From NCBI GenBank assembly GCA_027021685.1, contig JALUTW010000273.1:1-9877 (forward strand): DNA of 9,877 nt, written 5' to 3'. How positions within the stretch are numbered: position 1 is the first letter of the stretch; each line of letters opens with the position of its first letter. Shown piece after piece: positions 1 to 7,931 of the stretch. The notes under the pieces were generated by a model. The model was not told the origin of the DNA. It worked only from the letters and a program-made list of their open reading frames with translations, and did no database searches. This DNA comes from Chromatiales bacterium. GTDB lineage: Bacteria; Pseudomonadota; Gammaproteobacteria; CAMYNG01. A program made the position numbers and the translations under genes.

Positions 1-660
1 GTGGCCATCTGGGTGGCGGCGGGACGCATCGACCTGACCCTGGCCCCGGGTGGCGCCCTGTTCCTGGCCCTGTTGCAACTGCTGGTGTTCTGCCTGTTCG
101 CGGTGAGCGGCCTGCGGGTACTGCTGCTGGGGGGCCAGGCCGTGCCCCGTTTCGGCATCGCCACCTGGTCGGCCCGCGAGGCGCGGTTCCTGGGCTGGCT
201 GCTGCTGGTGTACCTGGCGTGGGTGTCCTGCGCCATGGTGCTCACGGTGGCGGCGGCCCTGGTGCTGTCAGGCCCGGCCGCAGTCTCGCTGGCCCTGGTG
301 CGGGGCCTGTTCTGGTTCAGCCTGGTGCCGGCAGGCTGGGTGCTGGCGCGCATGGTGCTGGTACTGCCGGCGGTGGCAGCAGGAGATCGGCGGAGAGCGG
401 GCGAGGTGTGGCGGGCCACCCGCGGCGCAGGCTGGCGCCTGGCTGCGGTGGTGTCCGTGATTCCGGCGGTCCTGGCGGTGCTGCGCGATCCCCTGCTGGC
501 GGCGGGCCTGCCGGTCTGGGGCCAGGCCGGCGTGGCCCTGGCCGGTGCCGCCCTCATGCTGCTGGAATTCGCCCTGCTGGCGGCGGCCTATGGGACCGTG
601 TTCGGGCGTCGGATCCCGTGTGACGGAAGCCGGGACCGCATATCCGGACAACCGCTCTGA
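1..660 (+). CDS. Multi-pass inner-membrane protein, C-terminal part (5' end cut by window edge)
   Basis: Open in frame from the first base to a TGA stop at 658-660. The first codon is GTG, but nothing upstream is visible, so this is probably an internal codon and the gene likely begins outside the window. The visible 219 residues are dominated by hydrophobic stretches at about 20-45, 64-90, 98-126, 146-168 and 175-200, so roughly five membrane segments. Between the third and fourth lies a short basic, probably cytoplasmic loop (GDRRRAGEVWRATRGAGWRL, about 128-147). A loop of this sort recurs in poorly characterised proteobacterial membrane proteins. The tail after residue 203 is short and polar. 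No catalytic motif is visible, so no function is assigned. Codon use matches the neighbours. It converges on hppA. Confidence 0.7.
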   Translation: MAIWVAAGRIDLTLAPGGALFLALLQLLVFCLFAVSGLRVLLLGGQAVPRFGIATWSAREARFLGWLLLVYLAWVSCAMVLTVAAALVLSGPAAVSLALVRGLFWFSLVPAGWVLARMVLVLPAVAAGDRRRAGEVWRATRGAGWRLAAVVSVIPAVLAVLRDPLLAAGLPVWGQAGVALAGAALMLLEFALLAAAYGTVFGRRIPCDGSRDRISGQPL

Positions 661-712
661 AATACCAGCCGCCGTGACCTGATCGCGGCCGCGTGACATG
701 AAGCGGAGGTGC

Positions 713-729
713 CGGGCGGATTTCGCCCG
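713..729. terminator. G/C hairpin in the convergent gap, possible bidirectional terminator
   Basis: CGGGCG (713-718) and CGCCCG (724-729) form a perfect 6-bp stem around the 5-base loop GATTT. On the + strand it is followed by TGTTTACC, only weakly T-rich. A competing 5-bp stem uses GCCCG (725-729) and CGGGC (738-742). It lies between the stops of the membrane protein (660) and hppA (810), where a terminator is expected for both. The missing T-run makes intrinsic termination uncertain. Confidence 0.35.
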
Positions 730-741
730 TGTTTACCCGGG

Positions 742-796
742 CCTCTGTCTTCCGTCCTCTGTTCTCTATCTTCCGTCTTCTGTCCTCTGTCTTCTG
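742..796. repeat. 7-bp tandem repeat array, consensus CYGTCYT
   Basis: Seven consecutive heptamers run from 745 to 793: CTGTCTT, CCGTCCT, CTGTTCT, CTATCTT, CCGTCTT, CTGTCCT and CTGTCTT. Partial units flank them (CCT at 742-744, CTG at 794-796). The phase is kept without any indel, and variation is almost entirely C/T exchange. The array starts 14 bases past the hppA stop, so in the hppA transcript it is an A/G-rich 3' untranslated stretch with several GGA triplets. There is no open frame or internal hairpin. Heptamer tandem repeats of this general kind are well known in cyanobacteria (STRR repeats). Whether this one belongs to a dispersed family in its own genome cannot be seen here. Confidence 0.85.
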
Positions 797-809
797 AATC
801 CCAGTCCCC

Positions 810-2834
<2,025 letters not shown>

Positions 2835-2841
2835 GGCGTTT

Positions 2842-2848
2842 CCCCCTT
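2842..2848 (-). promoter_or_regulatory. Ribosome binding site fixing the hppA GTG start
   Basis: On the minus strand AAGGGGG lies seven bases before the GTG codon at 2834. It is the only purine-rich Shine-Dalgarno-like stretch near the N-terminus, and it supports GTG as the start. Confidence 0.6.
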
Positions 2849-2894
2849 GTTTTTCTCAGTGTTGGGCCTGGAATTGGTCAGGTCACGACGACCG

Positions 2895-2922
2895 ATGCTA
2901 CCATGTTCCCTTGGCGTCACAA
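2895..2922 (-). promoter_or_regulatory. Candidate sigma-70-like promoter for hppA
   Basis: Read on the minus strand, TTGTGA (2922-2917) and TAGCAT (2900-2895) are separated by 16 bases. Each matches the -35 or -10 consensus at four of six positions. The predicted transcription start is about 50 bases before the hppA GTG. This is pattern matching only. Confidence 0.3.
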
Positions 2923-3122
2923 CCGCATGCCGTTTATGCCCCCATGACCAGAACCTATGTTTCAATACAGTGCACAGGGTCTTGGAAGCTGTCCCGGGAT
3001 TCCGCGCGGGTCGCGTTGTGAATCCGCGGCCGCGCCGGCCGGGCAGACGGGGTCCGGCTCCATTTCCCTGGACGTGGGGGCAGTTTCGCAGGATGGTGTC
3101 CGGCGGGTGTTCCATGACCTGA

Positions 3123-3136
3123 TGCACGGCCGTGCA
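3123..3136. repeat. 14-bp perfect palindrome over the methyltransferase start codon
   Basis: TGCACGGCCGTGCA equals its own reverse complement, and symmetry ends at the next base on each side. It contains the GTG start codon at 3132-3134. It could be an operator half-overlapping the translation start, or an RNA hairpin or dimer site covering the start. Chance occurrence in G/C-rich DNA is also possible. Confidence 0.6.
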
Positions 3137-3896
3137 CGATCCTGATCCCGCCCGTTCCCGCTTTCCCGATCACTTCAGCCGGCAGGCTGCCGGTTATGCC
3201 CGTCATCGGCCCGTGTATCCGGCGGCACTCTGCCGGTGGATCGCGGAACAGGCGCCGGCTCGCGAACGGGCCTGGGACTGCGCCGCGGGCAGCGGCCAGG
3301 CCGCAGCGGAGCTGGCCAGGCACTTTGCCACGGTCGTTGCCACGGATGCTGCACCGGCCCAGCTGGCGCAGGCACCGGCCGGCCTGCCCAGGGTGGTGGC
3401 CCTGGCCGAGGCGATGCCGCTGGCACGCTGCAGCGTGGATGCGGTGACCGTGGCCCAGGCCCTGCACTGGCTGGATCTGGAACGGTTCTACGCCGAGGTC
3501 CGGCGGGTGTTGCGGCCGGGCGGGGTGCTGGCGGCCTGGTGCTACGGCCTGGCCCGCGTCACGCCGGACGTGGACGCGGTGGTGTACGAGCTGTACGAGG
3601 ACTGCCTGGGGCCCTTCTGGCCGCCGCAGCGCCGGCTGGTGGAGGCGGGCTATGCCGGCCTGCCGTTCCCGTTTTCCCGGTTGGCGGTGCCGCCCTTTGT
3701 CATGGAGACATGCTGGACGCTGGACGACCTCACCGGTTACCTGGGGACCTGGTCGGCGGTGCAGCGTTACCGCCAGGCCCGCGGCGCCGATCCCGTGGAC
3801 CGGTATCTGCCGCGCCTGCAGGCGGCCTGGGGGCCGGCCCGGGAGCGGACGGTGCAGTGGCCGCTGGCGGTGCTCGCGGGACGGGTCCCGTCCTGA
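3132..3896 (+). CDS. Class I SAM-dependent methyltransferase (Methyltransf_11/UbiE-like), substrate unknown
   Basis: A soluble cytoplasmic methyltransferase of 254 residues with a complete Rossmann-type SAM fold. Features in order: the N-terminal signature DHFSRQAAGYARHRPVYP (13-30); motif I AWDCAAGSGQAAAEL (47-61), where the glycine-rich loop binds SAM; the acidic end of strand 2, ATD (70-72); the AEAMPL segment (92-97); AQALHWLDLERFYAEVRRVL (108-127); RPGGVLAAW (128-136); and a C-terminal VQWPLAVLAGR (241-251). This layout is typical of the small-molecule methyltransferase group that includes trans-aconitate methyltransferase-like proteins, but the substrate cannot be read from sequence. 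An in-frame TGA at 3120-3122 leaves the GTG at 3132 as the only start upstream of the conserved N-terminus. No good Shine-Dalgarno sequence precedes it, so translation may be weak. It appears monocistronic. Confidence 0.88.
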   Translation: MHDPDPARSRFPDHFSRQAAGYARHRPVYPAALCRWIAEQAPARERAWDCAAGSGQAAAELARHFATVVATDAAPAQLAQAPAGLPRVVALAEAMPLARCSVDAVTVAQALHWLDLERFYAEVRRVLRPGGVLAAWCYGLARVTPDVDAVVYELYEDCLGPFWPPQRRLVEAGYAGLPFPFSRLAVPPFVMETCWTLDDLTGYLGTWSAVQRYRQARGADPVDRYLPRLQAAWGPARERTVQWPLAVLAGRVPS

Positions 3897-3908
3897 CAGC
3901 GGCCCGGA

Positions 3909-3926
3909 GGTGTCCAATGGGACACC
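3909..3926. terminator. 7-bp hairpin after the methyltransferase, weak terminator candidate
   Basis: GGTGTCC (3909-3915) pairs perfectly with GGACACC (3920-3926) across a 4-base loop. It begins 13 bases past the stop codon. No T-run follows (GGCGGAAGACC), so it may act as a pause site, an RNA 3'-end protector or a protein-binding palindrome instead. Confidence 0.35.
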
Positions 3927-3991
3927 GGCGGAAGACCAGTGCGTTCGCCCGGATCAATGATTTGCTAAATGCGCGGTGGCCGTGGTCGATA

Positions 3992-3997
3992 TATGAT
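3992..3997 (+). promoter_or_regulatory. Candidate -10 element upstream of the glycosyltransferase-like gene
   Basis: TATGAT (five of six consensus matches) lies in a short A/T-rich island, CGATATATGATG, 45 bases before the ATG at 4042. No convincing -35 box is found at normal spacing. TTGCTA at 3962-3967 is too far upstream, so the promoter may depend on an activator or be spurious. Confidence 0.25.
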
Positions 3998-4026
3998 GAG
4001 TGGTGCGTCCTGCGGGCGGCATTTTC

Positions 4027-4034
4027 AGGGAGAG
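4027..4034 (+). promoter_or_regulatory. Ribosome binding site selecting the ATG at 4042
   Basis: AGGGAGAG ends seven bases before the ATG at 4042. The in-frame GTG codons at 4000 and 4003 have no such sequence, so the shorter reading is preferred. Confidence 0.65.
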
Positions 4035-4041
4035 CTCTGAC

Positions 4042-5670
4042 ATGTCTTCACTGGCCGGTGTCATGACATCGCGGCACTTTTTCATCTTCTTCTGGATCAT
4101 TGCGGTGGCTGTGCCACTTGCCTATGCCGGCTATACCCAGCATGTGTGGGAAGATTTTTTCATCACCTTCAAGTATTCCCGTAACCTGGTCGAGGGCCTG
4201 GGGCTGGTCTACAACGAGGGGGAACGGGTCCATGGTTTCACTTCGGTGATCAACACGCTGCTGCCGGCGCTTTTCTACTGGCTGAGCGGGGCGCAGTCAT
4301 GGGAGCCGGCCCTGTGGGGCTACCGCGTGATCAGTGCGCTGTTCTTTGCCACGGCGGGATGGGTGGTGTTTCGCCACTTGTGGCATGAGGCCGAGACGCC
4401 ACGTGCAGCTCTGTGGCTGTTCGCGGTCCTGTACCTGTTCTCGCCCAAGATCGTGATCTTCACCGCCAACGGCATGGAGGCCGGTTTCCTGGTGTTTTTC
4501 ACCATCACTGCGGCCCTGTTGCTGTATGACTCGGCCGAGCGCCACTGGAAGTGGCTGGGGGTGCTGTGGGCCGGCCTCATGTACACGCGACCCGACGGTT
4601 TCGTGTACGCGGCGGGGATGTCGGCGGCGGCGCTGATTCTGGCCACCGACCGCCGTGCCCTGTTCCGGCATCTGTTCCATGCGGCTCTGCTGGGTATCGC
4701 GCTGTACCTGCCCTGGTTCGTCTTCGTCTGGTGGTACTACGGAACGCCGGTCCCCCATACCATCATCGCCAAGAGTGTGTACGGACTGGGGCGGGAACTT
4801 GCACTGGGGCAGTGGCTGCTGTCGTATCTCTACAACATGGGCCAGGTTCTGGCTGGACCGTTTCAGCCCATTTATTTCGGTTACGGCGGATGGGCGCCCT
4901 GGATCGTTGTGTTCAGCTATCTGGCGGGGGCGTTCTGCTTCATCTACTGGCTGCTGCCGGTGGGGGACCGGCTCGGCCGCTACCTGTCCCTCCAGTATGT
5001 GTCTGGCACGGCCTATCTGGCTTTTCTGGGCACCCGGGGCACCGTGTTCGACTGGTACTTCCCTCCACTGGCCGTGATCGGGACGGTGGTGCTGGCGCGG
5101 GGCGTTCCCATTGTCTGGCGGCGCTACCTTGCAAAAGGGTGGCTGCGCCACGGGGGGGCGGTGGCCGGGGCCGGACTGGCCGTGGCCCTGGTGGTGGTAT
5201 TCGCGAGCGTGACCTGGCAGATGAAGGTGCAGCAGCAAGTGGTGGAAAACGGCCAGCGTGCGGTACTTGGACGCTGGCTGGCAGAGCACAGTGGTCCGGG
5301 CGATACCCTGCTGCTGGAGCCCCTGGGCTACATCGGTTATTTCAGCGGCCTGCGTACCTTCGACTGGCCGGGACTGGTATCGCCCCGAACCGTGGCGGTG
5401 TGCCGCAAGTACGGTGGTTCCGACTGGCGGCTGCTGGCCCGGGAGATCGGACCCACCTGGCTGGTGGTGCGGCCGTTCGATCTGGCACGGCTCAATGCCG
5501 ATCCCTGGTTCAAGCGCCACTATGAGCTGGTGAAGGTCTTCGACGTGGTGCCCGAGATCTTCAGGCACAAGGGTGTGCCCGGTATCGGCTACCTCATGTT
5601 CGACGCCCGGTTCCTGGTCTTCCGGCGCCAGGCACGGCCGCTGGCCGAAGCGGAGGCGGCCGGTTCCTGA
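4042..5670 (+). CDS. GT-C type polytopic glycosyltransferase-like membrane protein
   Basis: Probable polyprenyl-phosphate-sugar-dependent transferase acting on the periplasmic face of the inner membrane. The protein has 542 residues: about ten hydrophobic segments up to residue 391, then a soluble, probably periplasmic domain (392-542). After the first membrane segment (12-30) comes the loop HVWEDFFITFKYSRNLVEGL (34-53) followed by GLVYNEGERVHGFTS (54-68). The acidic pair Glu37-Asp38 occupies the place of the catalytic Asp pair in PMT/ArnT-like GT-C enzymes. Other recurring family segments are TANGMEAGFLVF (141-152), YTRPDGFV (181-188) and YYGTPVPHTIIAKS (232-245). The C-terminal domain carries GDTLLLEPLGYIGYFSG (420-436) and DWPGL (441-445). 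The start is ATG at 4042, chosen for its ribosome binding site. The first part uses slightly more A/T than its neighbours. Acceptor and donor are unknown, and no glycan-pathway gene is adjacent. Confidence 0.75.
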   Translation: MSSLAGVMTSRHFFIFFWIIAVAVPLAYAGYTQHVWEDFFITFKYSRNLVEGLGLVYNEGERVHGFTSVINTLLPALFYWLSGAQSWEPALWGYRVISALFFATAGWVVFRHLWHEAETPRAALWLFAVLYLFSPKIVIFTANGMEAGFLVFFTITAALLLYDSAERHWKWLGVLWAGLMYTRPDGFVYAAGMSAAALILATDRRALFRHLFHAALLGIALYLPWFVFVWWYYGTPVPHTIIAKSVYGLGRELALGQWLLSYLYNMGQVLAGPFQPIYFGYGGWAPWIVVFSYLAGAFCFIYWLLPVGDRLGRYLSLQYVSGTAYLAFLGTRGTVFDWYFPPLAVIGTVVLARGVPIVWRRYLAKGWLRHGGAVAGAGLAVALVVVFASVTWQMKVQQQVVENGQRAVLGRWLAEHSGPGDTLLLEPLGYIGYFSGLRTFDWPGLVSPRTVAVCRKYGGSDWRLLAREIGPTWLVVRPFDLARLNADPWFKRHYELVKVFDVVPEIFRHKGVPGIGYLMFDARFLVFRRQARPLAEAEAAGS

Positions 5671-5678
5671 ATCCACCC

Positions 5679-6680
5679 TCAGCCGGTGCTTTCCACCCGG
5701 TCGCGGCCGTTCTGCTTGGCCCGGTAGAGGGCGGTGTCGGCGGCGCCCAGGATCTCCACCGCATCGCGTTCGCCCCGGGTGTCGGCCAGCCCGATGGAGA
5801 CGGTGACGCCGGGCAGGCGCCGGCCGTCGTCGGCATGGATGGCGCAGGCCCGCACCGCATCACACAGGCGCTGGGCGATGGCCCGGGCCTGGACTGCATC
5901 GGTTTCCGGCATGACGATGGCGAACTCCTCGCCCCCGTACCGGGCGGCGACGTCGGTGGGGCGCACGTTGGCCTCGATGACCTCGGCCACCGCACGCAGG
6001 GCACAGTCGCCGGCCAGGTGGCCGAGGGTGTCGTTGTAGCGTTTGAAGTGATCCACGTCGAGCATGAGCACGGCCAGCGGCAGGCCGTTCTTGTGGCAGC
6101 GTTCCAGCAGCCGCGGCAGGGTCTCGGCCAGCCAGCGGCGGTTGCCGAGGTTGGTGAGGGGATCGATGCGGGCGGTCCGCTCGTGCAGGCGTTGCTGGGC
6201 GCGGCTTTCGACGATGGCCTGGTTGTTGTCACGCATGCGGCGCGAAAAGGTGAACAGCAGGTTGCGTGCCACGGCGTGGGACCGGTTGATGAGCGACCAC
6301 AGCACGTGGCCGTCCAGGCGCAGCAGGTGGCAGTCGGTGTCGGCCACCACCGTGGCCGAGGGCGGTGCGCCCTCGATGATGGACATCTCGCCCACACAGG
6401 CCCCTTCTTCGAGGTAGGTGTGTATCTCGGCCTCGCCGGCGCGCTCCAGTTGCACGGCCAGGCGGCCCGTGAGCACGATCCAGGCCGTGCTGTTGGGTTC
6501 CGCCGGGGTCAGCAGGACGGTGCCGGCGGCCACGGCTTCCACGTTCACGCATTCCAGCAGCCACTCCAGGGCCTCGGGTGATTCGCCCTCGAACAGCGGC
6601 AGCTCCGCCAGCATGCGGGCGGTGAGCTGCGGCGTTTCCGCGGTGGGGTCCGGGGGCATGGCCGGTGTTTCCTGTGTCAT
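5679..6680 (-). CDS. Cyclic-nucleotide-binding-like domain fused to GGEEF diguanylate cyclase
   Basis: Predicted to make c-di-GMP from two GTP in the cytoplasm. The protein has 333 residues with no signal peptide or membrane segment. Residues about 23-150 form a CAP/cNMP-binding-like beta-roll followed by helices. Its phosphate-binding cassette reads VGEMSIIEGAPPSATVVA (96-113): Gly97 and Glu98 are kept, but the cassette arginine is Pro107. A helical linker (about 140-172) leads to the GGDEF domain with DPLTNLGNRRW (173-183), Asp208 and Asp210 for metal, NDTLGH (216-221) and the active-site loop GGEEF (249-253). The product-inhibition site RPTD (240-243) lies five residues before it. The start is ATG at 6680. 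An ATG at 6659 has a better ribosome binding site (AGGA, 10 bases upstream) and would shorten the protein by seven residues. The stop is only 8 bp from the stop of the convergent membrane gene. A Crp-type site lies upstream at 6770-6785. Confidence 0.92.
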   Translation of the reverse strand: MTQETPAMPPDPTAETPQLTARMLAELPLFEGESPEALEWLLECVNVEAVAAGTVLLTPAEPNSTAWIVLTGRLAVQLERAGEAEIHTYLEEGACVGEMSIIEGAPPSATVVADTDCHLLRLDGHVLWSLINRSHAVARNLLFTFSRRMRDNNQAIVESRAQQRLHERTARIDPLTNLGNRRWLAETLPRLLERCHKNGLPLAVLMLDVDHFKRYNDTLGHLAGDCALRAVAEVIEANVRPTDVAARYGGEEFAIVMPETDAVQARAIAQRLCDAVRACAIHADDGRRLPGVTVSIGLADTRGERDAVEILGAADTALYRAKQNGRDRVESTG

Positions 6681-6713
6681 GGGGCATCCGTGGCGTCTGG
6701 GGCTCCACCGGGA

Positions 6714-6719
6714 AATATC
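6714..6719 (-). promoter_or_regulatory. Weak candidate -10 element for the diguanylate cyclase gene
   Basis: On the minus strand GATATT sits in CGATATTTCC, the only A/T-rich spot between the Crp-type site and the gene. It predicts a start near 6707 and would place the Crp site centre about 70.5 bp upstream, near the -71.5 helical phase used by class I Crp activation. No clear -35 box is present. Confidence 0.25.
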
Positions 6720-6769
6720 GTCCACCGGGACCCCGGCGCACAGTCTCCGGGGCCATGGATTGGGCCAAA

Positions 6770-6785
6770 TGTGAGACGGGTCACA
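6770..6785. promoter_or_regulatory. Crp/Vfr-type operator, TGTGA-N6-TCACA
   Basis: TGTGAGACGGGTCACA has both consensus half-sites exact with the required 6-base spacer. The left flank CAAA also matches the extended consensus AAATGTGA. It lies in the divergent gap, with its centre (6777.5) about 97 bp before the diguanylate cyclase ATG and about 30 bp before the RNA methyltransferase ATG. It could therefore serve either gene or both. An Fnr-type site would have TTGAT-N4-ATCAA, so Crp or Vfr fits better. Binding itself is inferred. Confidence 0.7.
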
Positions 6786-6803
6786 GGCCGGGTGTGCGGG
6801 CGC

Positions 6804-6809
6804 TATCAT
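6804..6809 (+). promoter_or_regulatory. Candidate -10 element for the RNA methyltransferase gene
   Basis: TATCAT (five of six consensus matches) predicts transcription from about 6816. The position of the -35 region (6781-6786) overlaps the right half of the Crp-type site, which resembles a class II Crp promoter. The site centre falls near -38.5, not the ideal -41.5. The hexamer overlaps the first ATG of the gene (6808), so if it is used, translation would have to begin at the second ATG (6817) on an almost leaderless mRNA. Confidence 0.35.
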
Positions 6810-7821
6810 GCGGCCCATGAACGGAACGGACACGGGCGCCCTGCCGCCGGCCTTCGTCTCGCGCCTGCACCGGCTCCTGGGCGGCGACGGGGCCGGGCGG
6901 GTGCTGGCCGCGCTGGCCGCACCGCGGCGCACCGCCTTCCGCGTCAATCCCCTGTGTTGCACCGATCCCGGGGCCGCGCTGGCGGAGCTGGCCGCGGCCG
7001 GCGTGGAACCGGTGCCCCTGGAGTGGCTGCCCGGAGTCTTCCACGTCGCCCCGGATCAGAGGGGAGCGCTGACCCGCAGCGGGCCGGTGACGCGCGGGGA
7101 ACTCTACATCCAGAACCCGGCCTCCATGCTGCCGCCGCTGGCCCTGGCGCCGGGTTCCGGCGACGAGGTGCTGGACCTGGCCGCGGCGCCGGGCAGCAAG
7201 ACACTCCAGCTCGCAGCCATGGTGGCGGCGCCCTCGCAGGTGGCGGCGGTGGAGGCGGTGCGGGGGCGCTTCTTCCGCCTGCGGGCCAACCTGGCCCGGC
7301 ACGGGGCCGGCGCCGTGCGCACGTATCTGAAGGACGGTGGCCGCGTCTGGCGGCGGGTGGGCGAACGTTTCGATGCCGTTCTGCTCGACGCCCCCTGTTC
7401 CGCCGAGGGCCAGTTTCATCTGTCGGTGCCGGCCAGCTTCGCTTACTGGAGCGAACGCAAGGTGCGGGAGATGGCGCACAAGCAGCGGCGCCTGCTGGCC
7501 TCGGCGGTGCACTGCGCGCGCCCGGGCGGTGTCATCGTGTATGCCACCTGCACCCTGGCGCCGGAAGAGAACGAGGCCGTGGTGGACGCGGTGCTGCGGC
7601 GCTTTCCCGGCGTGCTGGAGGTGGAGCCGGTGCCGCTGGAGGTGCCCGGCGGGCTGCCCGGGCGCACCGCCTGGGAGGATGCCGTCTATGATCCCCGGCT
7701 GGCACGGGCCCTGCGCATCCTGCCCGACGGGCTCATGGAGGGGTTCTTCATCTGCCGCCTGCGCAAGACTGCATCCACCGCCGGAGACAGCCGGGGAAGG
7801 CGGTCGTCTGAAAACTGGTAG
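6808..7821 (+). CDS. RsmB/NOP2/Sun-family RNA m5C methyltransferase, compact form
   Basis: SAM-dependent enzyme predicted to methylate carbon 5 of cytosine in RNA, probably rRNA or tRNA. All core motifs are present in 337 residues: FRVNPL (44-49), IQNPASMLPPL (101-111), motif I DLAAAPGSKTLQLA (123-136), motif IV DAPCSAEG (194-201), and motif VI with ATCTLAPEENE (246-256). Cys248 in the TC motif is the expected nucleophile and Cys197 in the PC motif assists product release. The protein ends with GFFICRL (312-318) plus a short polar tail. There is no N-terminal NusB-like domain as in RsmB and no long C-terminal extension as in E. coli RsmF, so the exact target is open. The start is ATG at 6808 or 6817, and neither has a Shine-Dalgarno sequence. 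It is divergent from the diguanylate cyclase and convergent with the GGDEF-EAL gene. Confidence 0.9.
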   Translation: MRPMNGTDTGALPPAFVSRLHRLLGGDGAGRVLAALAAPRRTAFRVNPLCCTDPGAALAELAAAGVEPVPLEWLPGVFHVAPDQRGALTRSGPVTRGELYIQNPASMLPPLALAPGSGDEVLDLAAAPGSKTLQLAAMVAAPSQVAAVEAVRGRFFRLRANLARHGAGAVRTYLKDGGRVWRRVGERFDAVLLDAPCSAEGQFHLSVPASFAYWSERKVREMAHKQRRLLASAVHCARPGGVIVYATCTLAPEENEAVVDAVLRRFPGVLEVEPVPLEVPGGLPGRTAWEDAVYDPRLARALRILPDGLMEGFFICRLRKTASTAGDSRGRRSSENW

Positions 7822-7826
7822 GCGCG

Positions 7827-7922
7827 GGGCCTTGCCGCGATGCTGCCGGGAAAGCCGGAGACGATTGTTCCCTTCTGGCGCGGCTTCGGGAGAGCAGCAG
7901 GGTCAGTGGATCGGCAAGGCCC
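7827..7922. repeat. Nested imperfect inverted repeat after the RNA methyltransferase
   Basis: The outer arms GGGCCTTGCCG (7827-7837) and CGGCAAGGCCC (7912-7922) are perfect 11-bp reverse complements. Inside them TGCTGC pairs with GCAGCA, and further in AAGCCG pairs with CGGCTT. The whole can fold as one long interrupted hairpin with a loop around 7857-7878. It starts five bases past the stop codon and may act as a transcription terminator or 3'-end stabiliser, or be a decayed palindromic element. Confidence 0.55.
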
Positions 7923-7931
7923 GGTTCCTGC

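Larger units (their letters stand above)
2835..3131. other. Divergent intergenic region, no gene seen
   Basis: This 297-base gap separates hppA (leftward) from the methyltransferase (rightward). The part near 2890-2975 is less G+C-rich than the surroundings and is where promoters would be expected. A 25-codon ATG frame at 2944-3021 has no ribosome binding site. From about 3000 to 3130 the sequence is very G/C-rich with no clear promoter on the + strand. It contains no tRNA and no obvious structured RNA. Confidence 0.5.

Noticed and set aside
742..796. Tandem repeat considered as a CRISPR-like array
   Set aside because: The units are 7 bp with no spacers, and no cas genes are present. It is a simple heptamer tandem repeat.
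2944..3021. Small open frame of 25 codons in the gap before the methyltransferase
   Set aside because: No ribosome binding site and no recognisable feature. An ATG frame of this length is expected by chance.
2955..3917. Open frame of 320 codons antisense to the SAM methyltransferase
   Set aside because: No recognisable domain and Arg/Pro/Gly/His-biased composition, whereas the plus-strand frame has complete SAM motifs.
4297..5676. Open frame of 459 codons antisense to the glycosyltransferase-like gene
   Set aside because: The translation is rich in His, Gln, Pro and Arg with no motif, while the opposite strand encodes a coherent membrane protein.
6681..6962. N-terminal extension of the diguanylate cyclase, open to an upstream GTG/ATG
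   Set aside because: The extension overlaps the divergent RNA methyltransferase and the Crp-type site, is Pro/Arg-rich and has no domain. The ATG at 6680 or 6659 is better.
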